Assembly: GCA_046302715.1 (NCBI GenBank)
Contig: JBKCHQ010000106.1
Location: forward strand, 1-64,000
Direction of reading: 5' to 3'
DNA from: CAMCXT01 sp046302715
Lineage (GTDB): Bacteria; Bacteroidota; Bacteroidia; M30B66
Length of the DNA stretch: 64,000 bases
The position numbers and the translations under genes are program-made. Positions 45,615 to 54,996 of the stretch are shown one piece after another; within the stretch, counting starts at the first letter, position 1, and each line of letters begins with the position of its first letter. Below the pieces are notes generated by a model. The model was given only the letters and a program-made list of their open reading frames with translations. It made no database searches and was not told where the DNA came from.

Positions 45615-47216
45615 ATGAGAAGTTTGATTTTTTCTTCGGTTTTATTGTTTTTATTAAATGTTGATGTCAACGGACAGAGTCTGGATGATGCAAAAAAGCT
45701 AACCCTTAATGAGCAGTACGAATCGGCCTCTTCGATGTTTTTGCGACTTGTAGCGAAATTTCCTATGAAAGGTGATTATTGGTATTATTTTGGCGAAAAT
45801 TTATTGAAGGCAGAAAATACCGATTCGGCAGAAACGCTTTTTTCAAGCGGTATTCAAAACGAGCCTTCGAATCCGCTAAACTTTGTTGGTTTGGGTAAAG
45901 TTTACAAAACAAATGGACGAATGGAAGAAGCCGATGCCGCATTTAAAAAAGCATTGGATTTGGGAAATGCTAAAAATGCCGAAGTATTTATTAGAATTTC
46001 TGATGCAAACATCAGCATCACGCCTAAAAACTTGTCTAAGGCATTTGAATATTTGCAGTTGGCCGAGAAGCTTCAACCTAAAAATCCGGAAGTATATATT
46101 TTGCAAGGAGATGCTTTTCTAGAAAATAATAATGGAACCGAAGCCGTTAAGTTTTATGAGAAGGCGAAGAAACTCGAGCCCAATTCACCTACTGCAACAT
46201 TAAGATTGGGCCAGTTGTGGGTTCGAGCTAGAAACTACCAAGGCAAAGATGGTGAAAAAGGCGCCTTGGAATATTATAATGAGGCGATTGATGCAAGTCC
46301 CGAATTTGCACCTGCTTACCGCGAACTAGGAGATCTCTTTGCGCTTGCTCAGCGTTATGATGATGCAAAGGCAAACTATGAAAAATATTTGCAGCTTTCG
46401 AAGGGTAATATTGTTGCTAAAAGAAGGTATGCAGCGTTTAAGTATAAAACTAACGATTTTAGAGGTGCTTTGGAAGAGCTCGATAAAATCGCAGTTGAAG
46501 ATGCAGGCTATAATATTAATAACCGTTTGGCGGCATACTGTTACTACGAAATTAAAGAGTACACCAAAGGCCTGGAGGCGATGGAGCGTTTTATTGCCCT
46601 TCAGCCCGAGAATAAATTACTCCCCAAAGATTTTGAGTATTACGGTAAGCTACTTTCCGAAAACGGGAAAGATTCTTTGGCTATAATTAAACTTCGCCAA
46701 GCCATTGAATTGGATAATGCCAATACCGATTTGTATGCAAATATTGGTGCCATTTACTACAAGCAAAAGAACTATGCAATGGCGGCTGAAATGTACGAGG
46801 CTAAAATTCGCGAAAGCAAACCCGCTCCTAACGATTATTTTAGATTGGGGCAAGCTTACTTTCAACTCAAACGATATGGTGAGGCCGACTCAGTATTTAT
46901 TAAAGTAACTGAAGCGCAGCCCAAGATGGTGACCGGCTATTCATGGCGTGCTAAGGCCAATTCTAATCTCGATCCTGACTCAAAACTCGGATTGGCCAAA
47001 CCATTTTACGAAAAAGTAATCGAATTGTGTGAGGCCGATGAAGCCACCAAAACCAAATACAAGAAAGATTTGCTTGATGCATATAAGTATCAGGGGGCAT
47101 ATTACTTTTTAGTAAACAATGATAAGGCAACCTCCATTTCGTGGTGGGAAAAAGTTCTGACGTTGGCTCCCGAGGATGAACAGGCGAAAAAGGTACTTGC
47201 TGATTTGAGAAAGTAA
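45615..47216 (+). CDS. TPR-repeat protein of the tonB operon
   Basis: A 533-residue exported protein (signal SLIFSSVLLFLLNVDVNGQ) built almost entirely of tetratricopeptide repeats (for example NPLNFVGLGKVYKTNGRMEEADAAF, NPEVYILQGDAFLENNNGTEA and APAYRELGDLFALAQRYDDA). TPR proteins act as scaffolds. Alternative in-frame ATGs at 45582 and 45594 overlap the PstS-like gene; I prefer 45615 since it gives the best signal peptide. Probably the last gene of the operon. Confidence 0.85.
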   Translation: MRSLIFSSVLLFLLNVDVNGQSLDDAKKLTLNEQYESASSMFLRLVAKFPMKGDYWYYFGENLLKAENTDSAETLFSSGIQNEPSNPLNFVGLGKVYKTNGRMEEADAAFKKALDLGNAKNAEVFIRISDANISITPKNLSKAFEYLQLAEKLQPKNPEVYILQGDAFLENNNGTEAVKFYEKAKKLEPNSPTATLRLGQLWVRARNYQGKDGEKGALEYYNEAIDASPEFAPAYRELGDLFALAQRYDDAKANYEKYLQLSKGNIVAKRRYAAFKYKTNDFRGALEELDKIAVEDAGYNINNRLAAYCYYEIKEYTKGLEAMERFIALQPENKLLPKDFEYYGKLLSENGKDSLAIIKLRQAIELDNANTDLYANIGAIYYKQKNYAMAAEMYEAKIRESKPAPNDYFRLGQAYFQLKRYGEADSVFIKVTEAQPKMVTGYSWRAKANSNLDPDSKLGLAKPFYEKVIELCEADEATKTKYKKDLLDAYKYQGAYYFLVNNDKATSISWWEKVLTLAPEDEQAKKVLADLRK

Positions 47217-47272
47217 CTGAACGAGATTATTCAAATACAGCATAATAAATTGAAACAAAAGCAAATTATTTG

Positions 47273-47303
47273 TTTGTATTTAAAATGCTTTGTGCTATAT
47301 TTG
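47273..47303 (+). promoter_or_regulatory. Promoter of rpsU
   Basis: TTTG (47273-47276), 19 bases, then TATATTTG (47296-47303) match the consensus perfectly; the ATG follows 33 bases later. One of the best promoters in the window, as expected for a ribosomal protein. Confidence 0.75.
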
Positions 47304-47336
47304 CAGCCCTCAAAAACATAAAAACATCGTTTAAAA

Positions 47337-47528
47337 ATGCTAATTATTCCAGTTAAAGAAGGCGAATCGATCGAGAAAGCGTTAAAGAAATTCAAGCGTA
47401 AGGTTGAAAAAACTGGCCTTATTAAAGAGTTGCGTGAGCGCCAAAAATTCACCAAACCTTCTGTTGAACGCCGCGAAGAAATTAAACGTGCGGTGTACTC
47501 TAATAAATTTCGCAATCCTCAGGATTAA
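47337..47528 (+). CDS. rpsU: 30S ribosomal protein S21
   Basis: A 63-residue basic protein, LIIPVKEGESIEKALKKFKRK and then ERREEIKRAVYSNKFRNPQD, matching bS21 over its whole length. In Bacteroidota bS21 is linked to sequestration of the anti-Shine-Dalgarno end of 16S rRNA. Followed by a terminator and then the xerC-type recombinase gene, an order seen in many Bacteroidota genomes. Confidence 0.96.
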   Translation: MLIIPVKEGESIEKALKKFKRKVEKTGLIKELRERQKFTKPSVERREEIKRAVYSNKFRNPQD

Positions 47529-47550
47529 TTTCCTTTTTGATACCAGAATT

Positions 47551-47579
47551 AAGCCATTCTCTCGAATGGCTTTTTTGTT
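47551..47579 (+). terminator. Terminator after rpsU
   Basis: An eight-pair stem (47552-47559 with 47564-47571) with a TCTC loop followed by a run of T, 23 bases after the rpsU stop. Confidence 0.85.
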
Positions 47580-47721
47580 TTAAGCCGGTCCCTTGGTTTA
47601 AGCTTAACTCAACGCTGTGGGAATTTTATTTTTCTATCTAGTCCATTAATCAAAACATACACGTTTATAATTTTTAAAACGTTAGTCAAAAGGCAAGGTG
47701 TCTATTCATAATTTTATAGGT

Positions 47722-48600
47722 ATGATCGAGACGTTTTTGGATTATCTGCGCTATGAACGAAGATTTTCGAACCATACAGTTATCGCATATCGAAACGACT
47801 TAACTCAGTTGCAGCAATTTGTCCAATCCGATAGCCCCGAATCGGAATTGACCTCATTAACGGCGCCCGAAATTAGAGTGTGGCTTGTGAAACTCATGGA
47901 AGACGGGCTGGATGCACGAAGTGTTAACCGAAAAATTACCGCACTTAAAACGTTCTACAAGTTTGCATTAAAAAGCCATTGGATTCAGATAAATCCGATG
48001 TTAAAAGTGGTTTCGCCAAAAGTCTCTAAAAAATTGCCGGTATATGTAGAAGCTGAGCGTCTTGATTTATTGCTGGATAAGGTGGAGTTTCCGCACAATT
48101 TTGAAGGAGGTAGAGATCATCTCATTCTTGAATTATTATATGGTACCGGAATGCGTCGCGCCGAATTGCTGGATTTGAAGATTGATGATATTGACTTTCG
48201 CTTAGGGCAAATTAAAGTGACGGGTAAGCGAAATAAACAACGTATTATTCCTTTGTTCGATGCCTTATCCGATGCTTTAAGCAAGTATTTAGAAATAAGG
48301 CGAACGTTGGTTTCTAATCATGATTTTCTTCTATGTGATGAAAAAGGTGAACGTTTGTACCCCGAAAAAATTTATCGCATCGTAAAAAAGTATCTCAGTT
48401 TGGTGAGCACGCAAACCAAACGAAGTCCACACACCCTTCGGCATAGTTTTGCTACGGAGATGTTGAACAAAGGAGCCGACTTAAATTCGATCAAGGAAAT
48501 ACTCGGTCATGCAAACCTTAGCGCAACTCAGGTTTACACGCATAATTCAATCGAAAAACTGAGAGCTATTTACAAAAAAGCACATCCACGCGGTGATTAG
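47722..48600 (+). CDS. Tyrosine recombinase XerC/XerD type
   Basis: From the ATG at 47722 the protein has 292 residues. The SAM-like N-terminal domain (ETFLDYLRYERRFSNHTVIAYR) is followed by the catalytic domain: GTGMRRAELLDL (Arg near 144), VTGKRNKQRIIPL (Lys), HTLRHSFATEML (His-x-x-Arg near 237), LGHANLSATQVYTH (second His near 263, Tyr near 272). It resolves chromosome dimers at dif in its family. A GTG at 47698 is the longer reading. Its neighbour after rpsU fits the conserved rpsU-xerC pairing, but hpf/raiA and tuf, which often follow, are absent here. Confidence 0.92.
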   Translation: MIETFLDYLRYERRFSNHTVIAYRNDLTQLQQFVQSDSPESELTSLTAPEIRVWLVKLMEDGLDARSVNRKITALKTFYKFALKSHWIQINPMLKVVSPKVSKKLPVYVEAERLDLLLDKVEFPHNFEGGRDHLILELLYGTGMRRAELLDLKIDDIDFRLGQIKVTGKRNKQRIIPLFDALSDALSKYLEIRRTLVSNHDFLLCDEKGERLYPEKIYRIVKKYLSLVSTQTKRSPHTLRHSFATEMLNKGADLNSIKEILGHANLSATQVYTHNSIEKLRAIYKKAHPRGD

Positions 48601-49733
48601 TTGCGGGACTTCTTCTTTTTTAGTTTAAAGGTGGCTGTAAGCGGATAATGATCGCTTAGCTTCTTTTTAATGAGTTTGAAGTTGAGGGCATCAAACTTTT
48701 CTTTTGTATACAGGATGTAATCAATCCTTAAAAAGGGAATCATACCTATATAGGTTGTACCCAGTCCCGAGCCAGCTTCGCGATAGGCATCGCCCAGGTC
48801 TTGTGCAATTTGATGGTAGCTGTATGAATTTGGGGTGTCATTAAAATCGCCGCATACGATAAAGGGGTAAGGGCAACTTTTAATATGGGTTCTAATAGCA
48901 TCCGTTTGTCGAGCTCTGCGAATAAAGGCACGCCGCATACGAGAAATAATTAGCTGGGGGCCGTCTAAATTGGTTTGATCTTCATTGCCAGTGAGTATTT
49001 TGAGGGCCTCATAGTCTTTTTTACGGAAACGAATAGACTCTAAATGAAGATTGTAAATACGTATGGTGTCATTTTTAATTGCAACATCTGTAAAAATCGA
49101 AATGTTGTCGGTACTATCTCTGAAGGGAATTATCCCTTTATTTACAATAGGAAAAGCGCTAAGCGTGGCAATGCCCCAATGGTGCACATCTTTAACGGTG
49201 GCCGTGTGTTCAATATGCTTAAAACGGGCCGGTTGAACTTGTAAAAGCGTATCAAGGGTGTTGAACGATTTGGTGTCGTCATAATAAAACTCCTGAAAGC
49301 ACAATATATCTGCCTGTTCCTTTCTGATAAGGTCAATAATTTTATTGCGAGTGAGCTTATTTTCGGTCCAGTTATATAAATCGAACAACCTTACATTATA
49401 CGACATTATATGCAGGGTTGAATCTGATAGTTTCTGCATCGTTGCAGATTCTCTGCTCATGGGCTTCTCAAACTGGTATGTAGATCCAAGCTGACTTATT
49501 CCGATAAGGACAGGAATGCCTGAAAATAGGGCGTTTTTCCAACGGATAATAATCCAGTATAAAACAAATAATACATTTGCGATAAACAGAAAAGGGAAAC
49601 CCAATCCGGCAAATGCTAAAATCCAGAACGTTTCGGGTGAAATATAAAGGGCAAGGAACGATAGCAGTAAGCCAATTACTGCCAGCATGTTAAGACCAAA
49701 AACCACCTTGTTAACAATGCCTTTGCCGATCAT
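48597..49733 (-). CDS. Endonuclease/exonuclease/phosphatase-family membrane protein
   Basis: A 378-residue protein with three N-terminal helices (residues about 8-80) followed by an EEP-family domain: LHIMSYNVRLFDLYNW, ADILCFQEFYYDD (catalytic Glu), YNLHLESIRFRKKDYE, PFIVCGDFNDTPNSYSY and LSDHYPLTATF. The metal and catalytic residues are all present, so it should be active, facing the periplasm if the topology is right. Substrate could be nucleic acid, phosphoinositide-like lipid or other phosphoesters. Its stop overlaps that of the xerC-type gene. Confidence 0.88.
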   Translation of the reverse strand: MIGKGIVNKVVFGLNMLAVIGLLLSFLALYISPETFWILAFAGLGFPFLFIANVLFVLYWIIIRWKNALFSGIPVLIGISQLGSTYQFEKPMSRESATMQKLSDSTLHIMSYNVRLFDLYNWTENKLTRNKIIDLIRKEQADILCFQEFYYDDTKSFNTLDTLLQVQPARFKHIEHTATVKDVHHWGIATLSAFPIVNKGIIPFRDSTDNISIFTDVAIKNDTIRIYNLHLESIRFRKKDYEALKILTGNEDQTNLDGPQLIISRMRRAFIRRARQTDAIRTHIKSCPYPFIVCGDFNDTPNSYSYHQIAQDLGDAYREAGSGLGTTYIGMIPFLRIDYILYTKEKFDALNFKLIKKKLSDHYPLTATFKLKKKKSRN

Positions 49734-49742
49734 CTTATTTTA

Positions 49743-49750
49743 CAAAAATA
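49743..49750 (-). promoter_or_regulatory. -7 promoter element (TATTTTTG)
   Basis: On the minus strand TATTTTTG fits TAnnTTTG and ends nine bases before the start codon of the EEP gene. The remaining 200 bases to the divergent metallophosphoesterase gene hold no gene I can see. Confidence 0.4.
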
Positions 49751-49971
49751 CATTATTGCCGCTTTATTTTAATCTCCCTGCAAAACCTTAATCCAAGCGT
49801 TTATATTTAATAAATCTCTTTTAATGTTTATCAAAAGGATAGTGTAGTAAAAACGTTATTTACTTGTCCTTAGTGCATAAAAATATTATTGTACTGGCGC
49901 GTTCTCATAGGTAGGCCAATTGATTATGAATTTCGCCAAGGTATTTGTCGTTTCATACTACCTTTACGGCA

Positions 49972-51051
49972 ATGAAACAGGTTCTGTTGTTGCTGTTTTT
50001 TTCGTGTACACTGCTTAAGGCTCAACACGAGGCTGCCTTATTTTCGGTGTATTTGGTAGGTGATGCCGGCAGAGATACTTTGCCTTCAGAAACCATGTAT
50101 CTTCTGGCGTACGATGCCATCAGTGATACAACCAGCGCAGTGCTTATTTTGGGCGATAATTGTTATCCCGCCGGTTTGGGCGTAAAATCGCCTCAAAAAA
50201 AGATATCTGAACGTAAGCTGGCCGCACAGCTCGAATTATTCAGCACTTATAAAGGACACTTAAAAATGATACCGGGTAATCACGATTGGAATGCAGGCCG
50301 TTTTGGGGGGTATGATGCCGTATTGAGGCAGAAAAAAATTGTAGATGATTTTTCAAAGAATAACTCCATCAATAAAAATGCGGGTTCGGTTTATTTTTCC
50401 TCAGCAGGACTTCCCGGTCCTGAAATCACTCCGTTAAGTCCAGAAATAAAACTAATATCTATTGATAGTCAGTGGTTTTTGCATTTCAGTGGTTGGTTTG
50501 CCGCCCGAAAACTGAACGGTAAACATATTCGTGAAACCGAAAATGAATTTTGGGTAAAAATGAAGCAAGAGCTTGACGCATCAAAGGAAATGGGTCAGTA
50601 TGTAATTATTGCTGCACATCACCCAGTATTAACAAACGGCAGTCATGCACATAGACGGCAGCCGATTCGATTTTTAGCACAATACACCCCTTTGCGTTTG
50701 TTTACTACCGCTTTAAACCGAACTTGGCTGTCACAAGATATTGATCATGCTGCCTATTCGAGATACCGAAAAAAAATGCTCAACCTGATTAAAGATTATC
50801 AAAAGGTAATTTATGTTTCGGGGCACGAGCACAATATGCAATACTTTAGCAAATCGGGCAATGCATTCATTGTAAGCGGCAGCGGTTCAAAACTTAGCCC
50901 CATAGATCGCTATCGTTTTCCCGCAGAGTTTATGGAAGATCAACAACCCGGTTTTTTTAAATTGCAGTTTTTTAACAGTGGTAAAGTGGTTTTGAGTGCT
51001 TTCGGGACCCGTGAACGAGGCTTATATTGGTCGAAGATCATTCATAAGTAG
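49972..51051 (+). CDS. Exported calcineurin-like metallophosphoesterase
   Basis: From the ATG at 49972 the protein has 359 residues: signal peptide MKQVLLLLFFSCTLLKAQ, then the five metallophosphoesterase motifs VYLVGDAGRD, LILGDNCYP, MIPGNHDWNAG, IIAAHHPVLTNGSHAH and YVSGHEHNMQYF. All metal ligands are present, so it is probably an active phosphatase in the periplasm or on the surface. A start at 49945 (TTG) would bury the signal peptide. A TACCTTTA sequence at 49959 could be the -7 box. Confidence 0.87.
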   Translation: MKQVLLLLFFSCTLLKAQHEAALFSVYLVGDAGRDTLPSETMYLLAYDAISDTTSAVLILGDNCYPAGLGVKSPQKKISERKLAAQLELFSTYKGHLKMIPGNHDWNAGRFGGYDAVLRQKKIVDDFSKNNSINKNAGSVYFSSAGLPGPEITPLSPEIKLISIDSQWFLHFSGWFAARKLNGKHIRETENEFWVKMKQELDASKEMGQYVIIAAHHPVLTNGSHAHRRQPIRFLAQYTPLRLFTTALNRTWLSQDIDHAAYSRYRKKMLNLIKDYQKVIYVSGHEHNMQYFSKSGNAFIVSGSGSKLSPIDRYRFPAEFMEDQQPGFFKLQFFNSGKVVLSAFGTRERGLYWSKIIHK

Positions 51052-51148
51052 TCGTTAGATTTTGATTGCTTCTGGTTTTACATTTAAAGCAGCTATTCCA
51101 TTAAATATCGTTTTCTTTGTACTTACAACAGCGCTTTAGGAGCAGAGC

Positions 51149-51784
51149 ATGGATATTATTGATTTTTTTTCAAATGCGATGGCGTATTTTCAGCCAGAGT
51201 ATATCATCAGATACGGAGGCTTGCTATTGCTGTTATCAGTGGTTTTTATTGAAAACGGCTTGTTTTTTGGCTTTTTTCTGCCCGGTGATTCGCTCATGTT
51301 TACCGCAGGTTTGCTCACCGCCACAGGTGTGCTCAACCACCCTCTTCTAATTGTACTTTCCTCTGTTTTTATAACTGCTGTTTTGGGAAGCCTGTTCGGT
51401 TATTATTTCGGTTTGAAAGCAGGAAGTAAATTATACGTTAGAAAGGATAGCTTTTTTTTTCGAAAAAGTCATATCGCCACTGCCGAAAAGTACTATGAAC
51501 GTTATGGTATCCGCACTTTGGTTATTGGGCGCTTTTTGCCAGTGGTTCGCACCTTCGCACCCATTGTTGCCGGCATTGTAAAGATGCCTTTGGGCAAGTT
51601 TATGGGAGCGAATATGTTGGGTGCCTTTGCATGGGTAGGCTCGCTGGTTTCCTTAGGTTATTTTCTGGGAAAAATCTGGCCCGATGCCGAACATTATTTA
51701 GGATATATAATTCTGCTTCTCATCGTAATAACAGCAATACCCGTATTGCGCACCTATCTTAAAGCGAAAAAAGGCACACTTTAA
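51149..51784 (+). CDS. DedA-family membrane protein
   Basis: A 211-residue SNARE-associated/DedA protein with about five to six helices. Family motifs are ENGLFFGFFLPGDSLMFTAG, GSLFGYYFGLKAG and RTLVIGRFLPVVRTFAPIVAG with its functional Arg. DedA members act as lipid (undecaprenyl-phosphate, phosphatidylethanolamine) scramblases or flippases; which lipid this one handles is not visible. AGGAG lies 8 bases before the ATG, one of the few clear ribosome-binding sites here. Confidence 0.92.
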   Translation: MDIIDFFSNAMAYFQPEYIIRYGGLLLLLSVVFIENGLFFGFFLPGDSLMFTAGLLTATGVLNHPLLIVLSSVFITAVLGSLFGYYFGLKAGSKLYVRKDSFFFRKSHIATAEKYYERYGIRTLVIGRFLPVVRTFAPIVAGIVKMPLGKFMGANMLGAFAWVGSLVSLGYFLGKIWPDAEHYLGYIILLLIVITAIPVLRTYLKAKKGTL

Positions 51785-51897
51785 AAATTGGTGCTGCCAC
51801 ACAATTACCATCAACATTTTTGCGTTCATAAGTTCGATGCAATTTTATAATTCGCCCACTTGTGAGGGCTAATTTTACATCAAGAATTAATGTTTGC

Positions 51898-54800
51898 ATG
51901 AGATTCGGTTTTCTATTTCTTTTTATAATTGGTTTCCTAACTGCAGGAGCTCAGGAATCGCTGAATTTAAGAGAGGAGCATTTTCTTTTCCATGATGCTG
52001 CCGAGTTATTTGATGTTGCCAAGTTCGGTGCTTCACAGAACATATTTAAAAGGGTTCATGATGAGGAACATCTGAAGAAATTTTCAAAAGCAGTAAGCTC
52101 ACAGTATTATTCTGCGTTATGCGCAGTTGAATTGCAAAACCCAGATGCTGAATTTTTATTGACTCAGTTTATTGCTCAACATCCCGAGAATCCGCTTGTG
52201 TTGGATGCTTACTTTCAATTGGGTCGGTTTTTCTTTCATGATAAAAAATACAAGAAAGCTGAGCCCTGGTTTAGAATGGTGAATCCCGACTTACTCGATG
52301 TTACTGAACAGGATGAGTATCATTTTAAAATGGGATACACTTATTTTAAAATGGACAATTATGATAGAGCCTTGTCTGAGTTTGCTGCAGTTAAGGATGG
52401 TTCGTCGGATTATGCCTCTACCGCGATTTACTACTATGGGCATATTCAATACTATCAGAAAAATTTTGAGTCGGCGCTGGAGCATTTCTCGAGGTTAAAT
52501 AATGATGAAACCTTTGGCAGAATTGTTCCGCTGTATATAAGTCAGATCTACTTTTTACAAAATAAGTTTGATAAGGTAATTGACTATTCATTGCAGGTTT
52601 TGGATACCACCAAAAGCAAGCGTAAATCAGAGATTGCGCGTTTAATCGGCGAGTCTTATTACAACACTGGAAAATATAAAGAGAGTATTCCTTATTTAGA
52701 GCGCTATCGCGACGAAAGCAAAGATCCTCGAACCCGCGAAGATGATTATCAGTTGGGTTTTTCGTATTTCAAAACCGGAGCCTATGCCAATGCAATTCCT
52801 TGCTTTGAAAAGGCCACCGGAAACGAAGATGCTTTAGGACAGAATGCATGGTATCATTTGGGCTGGTGTCAGTTAAAAGGGGGTGATAAAAAATATGCCC
52901 GTAGTGCCTGGGCAGAAGCTGTAAAAACATCTTTTGATACATTGCTAAAAGAGCAAGCACTTTTTGATTATGCAAAGCTTGCTTACGAACTTGGCTCAGA
53001 CCCATACGATGAAGCAGTGAGGGCTCTACAGGATTACATGAATGCTTATCCCGGCAGTAAACGCATGGATGAGGCCAACTCATTTCTGGCATCGATTTAT
53101 TCTTCGACGCATAATTACCGAACGGCATTAATGTCGCTCGATAGGATAAATAACAAAAATAAAAAGCTGAAAGAAGTGTATCAGAAGGTGGCTTTTTATA
53201 GAGGAATTGAGTTGCTTAACGATAAAAGTAATACGGAGGCTACAAAACACTTTGAACTTTCTCTCAAATATCCCGAAAATAAGGAAATGGCATCTTTGGC
53301 CAATTATTGGAATGCCGAGGCACTTTATCGTTCGGGCAGTTATGCTGCAGCAGCCAAAGGATACGAGGCGTTTATTTATGGCTTAACTGCCATTAATCAA
53401 AAGAATTTTAACCGGGCCAATTATAATCTCGGATATGCATTTTTTAAGCAAAAGGACTATGCCAATGCTTTGGTTTGGTTTAGAAAATATACAGCCAAAT
53501 ACGCCCCTGAAGAGGTTAAAATAGCAGCTGATGCATTTATCAGAAGCGGCGATTGTTATTTTATGAAAAGCGATTATTCTGGTGCTGCAGATGCCTACGA
53601 AAAGTCCATTCAACTTAAACAGCCCGGAGGCGATTATGCGCTTTACCAAAAGGGGATGGCGCAAATGGTAAGTGGTAAATCAGAAGCTCAGTTAAAAACA
53701 CATCGGCAGATTATTGACGATTTCCCGAAATCGGGATATGCAGATGATGCACGATGGGAGATGGGCCGTACTCTCGAAAACCAGGCTAATTATGAGGAGG
53801 CATATCAAATGTACAATGATATTTTGCTCCAACATGGAACTTCAGCCTATGTGCCCATGGCAAAGCTACAAATGGCAGGCATTCGCTACAATCAAAATCG
53901 AGATGATGAGGCAAAAGCCTTATATCTCGAGGTTATTGACAATTATCCCGGAACGCCACAGTTTCGTGATGCACAAATTGGGTTAAAGCGCATTTATACA
54001 GAGAGTGGCAAAGTGCTTGAATTTCAGGATCTTGCCAAAGAGAAAGGCTTGGAGCAGTTAAAGTCGGGAACACTTGACTCAACAGCATGGGAATCGGCCG
54101 AGGCTATTTATTTTAAAGAAAATAACTGCGAAAAGTCTATCGGTCAGTTTAATTCTTACATATCTAATTTTCCAACCGGAGCGTTTATAATCCAGGCTTT
54201 AGGGTATAGGGCCGATTGTGAAATGAAGCTGAATAAAATTGAGGATGCGGCTGCTACTTACAGGCAGATTGCAGAAAGACCTCAAAATGAATTTTCGGCA
54301 GAAGCCGCCCTAATGTTGGGTATATATTATCGCGAAAAGGAGCAAAACGATGAGGCATTGTCGTATTTCAAGTCGCTTGAAACATTTGCCGAAAACGACA
54401 ACCAGCTCATCGAGGCGCGTTCAAATGCAATGAGACTTTGTTCGGAGAAGGGAGATAATGCTCTAGCTGATGCCTATGCTCGGAAATTGCTCGAAATGGC
54501 TAAGGTCGAAGATGATGTAAAACAGGAAGCACGGTTAATCGTTGCACGTTATCACTTCAATAACGGGCGTGATGATGAGGCCATGACGGAGTTCAATAAA
54601 CTGAAGAAAATAAATTCGGAGATTGGGGCGGAATCCCGTTATTATATAGCACATATTTATCACAACAAGCAGGAATACAAAAAATGTGAAAAGGCCATTT
54701 TTGACCTTGTGGATGAAATGCCTTCTTACGACTACTGGTTGGCCAAAGCATTTATTCTCCTGGCCGACAATTACCTCAAGGTAGGCAATGTATTTCAGGC

Positions 54801-54996
54801 CAAAAGCACATTACAGAGTGTGATTGACAATCATGAGGGCGAGGAGTTGCGAAACGTAGCAAAAGTTAAACTTGAAGCAATTCAACTTCAGGAAAATGGT
54901 TCGAAAAACGACGCCCCTCCACAGGACAGCGATTCGGATGAGGAACCAGACAATGCTGATGAAGATGAAAATCAGGAAGGAGGCAGTAATGAATAA
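51898..54996 (+). CDS. Large TPR-repeat protein with acidic tail
   Basis: A 1032-residue exported protein: signal peptide (FGFLFLFIIGFLTAGAQ), then about 25 tetratricopeptide repeats (for example PLVLDAYFQLGRFFFHDKKY, EDDYQLGFSYFKTGAYANAI, NFNRANYNLGYAFFKQKDYA, GYADDARWEMGRTLENQANY) and a last 30 residues of Asp, Glu, Asn and Pro. Similar long TPR proteins in Bacteroidota lie next to TonB-receptor-like barrels. It is a scaffold with unknown partners. It overlaps the next gene by eight bases, so the two are translationally coupled. The start at 51898 is preferred over a GTG at 51862. Confidence 0.87.
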   Translation: MRFGFLFLFIIGFLTAGAQESLNLREEHFLFHDAAELFDVAKFGASQNIFKRVHDEEHLKKFSKAVSSQYYSALCAVELQNPDAEFLLTQFIAQHPENPLVLDAYFQLGRFFFHDKKYKKAEPWFRMVNPDLLDVTEQDEYHFKMGYTYFKMDNYDRALSEFAAVKDGSSDYASTAIYYYGHIQYYQKNFESALEHFSRLNNDETFGRIVPLYISQIYFLQNKFDKVIDYSLQVLDTTKSKRKSEIARLIGESYYNTGKYKESIPYLERYRDESKDPRTREDDYQLGFSYFKTGAYANAIPCFEKATGNEDALGQNAWYHLGWCQLKGGDKKYARSAWAEAVKTSFDTLLKEQALFDYAKLAYELGSDPYDEAVRALQDYMNAYPGSKRMDEANSFLASIYSSTHNYRTALMSLDRINNKNKKLKEVYQKVAFYRGIELLNDKSNTEATKHFELSLKYPENKEMASLANYWNAEALYRSGSYAAAAKGYEAFIYGLTAINQKNFNRANYNLGYAFFKQKDYANALVWFRKYTAKYAPEEVKIAADAFIRSGDCYFMKSDYSGAADAYEKSIQLKQPGGDYALYQKGMAQMVSGKSEAQLKTHRQIIDDFPKSGYADDARWEMGRTLENQANYEEAYQMYNDILLQHGTSAYVPMAKLQMAGIRYNQNRDDEAKALYLEVIDNYPGTPQFRDAQIGLKRIYTESGKVLEFQDLAKEKGLEQLKSGTLDSTAWESAEAIYFKENNCEKSIGQFNSYISNFPTGAFIIQALGYRADCEMKLNKIEDAAATYRQIAERPQNEFSAEAALMLGIYYREKEQNDEALSYFKSLETFAENDNQLIEARSNAMRLCSEKGDNALADAYARKLLEMAKVEDDVKQEARLIVARYHFNNGRDDEAMTEFNKLKKINSEIGAESRYYIAHIYHNKQEYKKCEKAIFDLVDEMPSYDYWLAKAFILLADNYLKVGNVFQAKSTLQSVIDNHEGEELRNVAKVKLEAIQLQENGSKNDAPPQDSDSDEEPDNADEDENQEGGSNE

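Noticed and set aside
47722..48600. XerC-type recombinase as sign of an integrated element
   Set aside because: No att-like repeats, phage genes or base-composition change are nearby, and the link to rpsU is a chromosomal arrangement known in the phylum.
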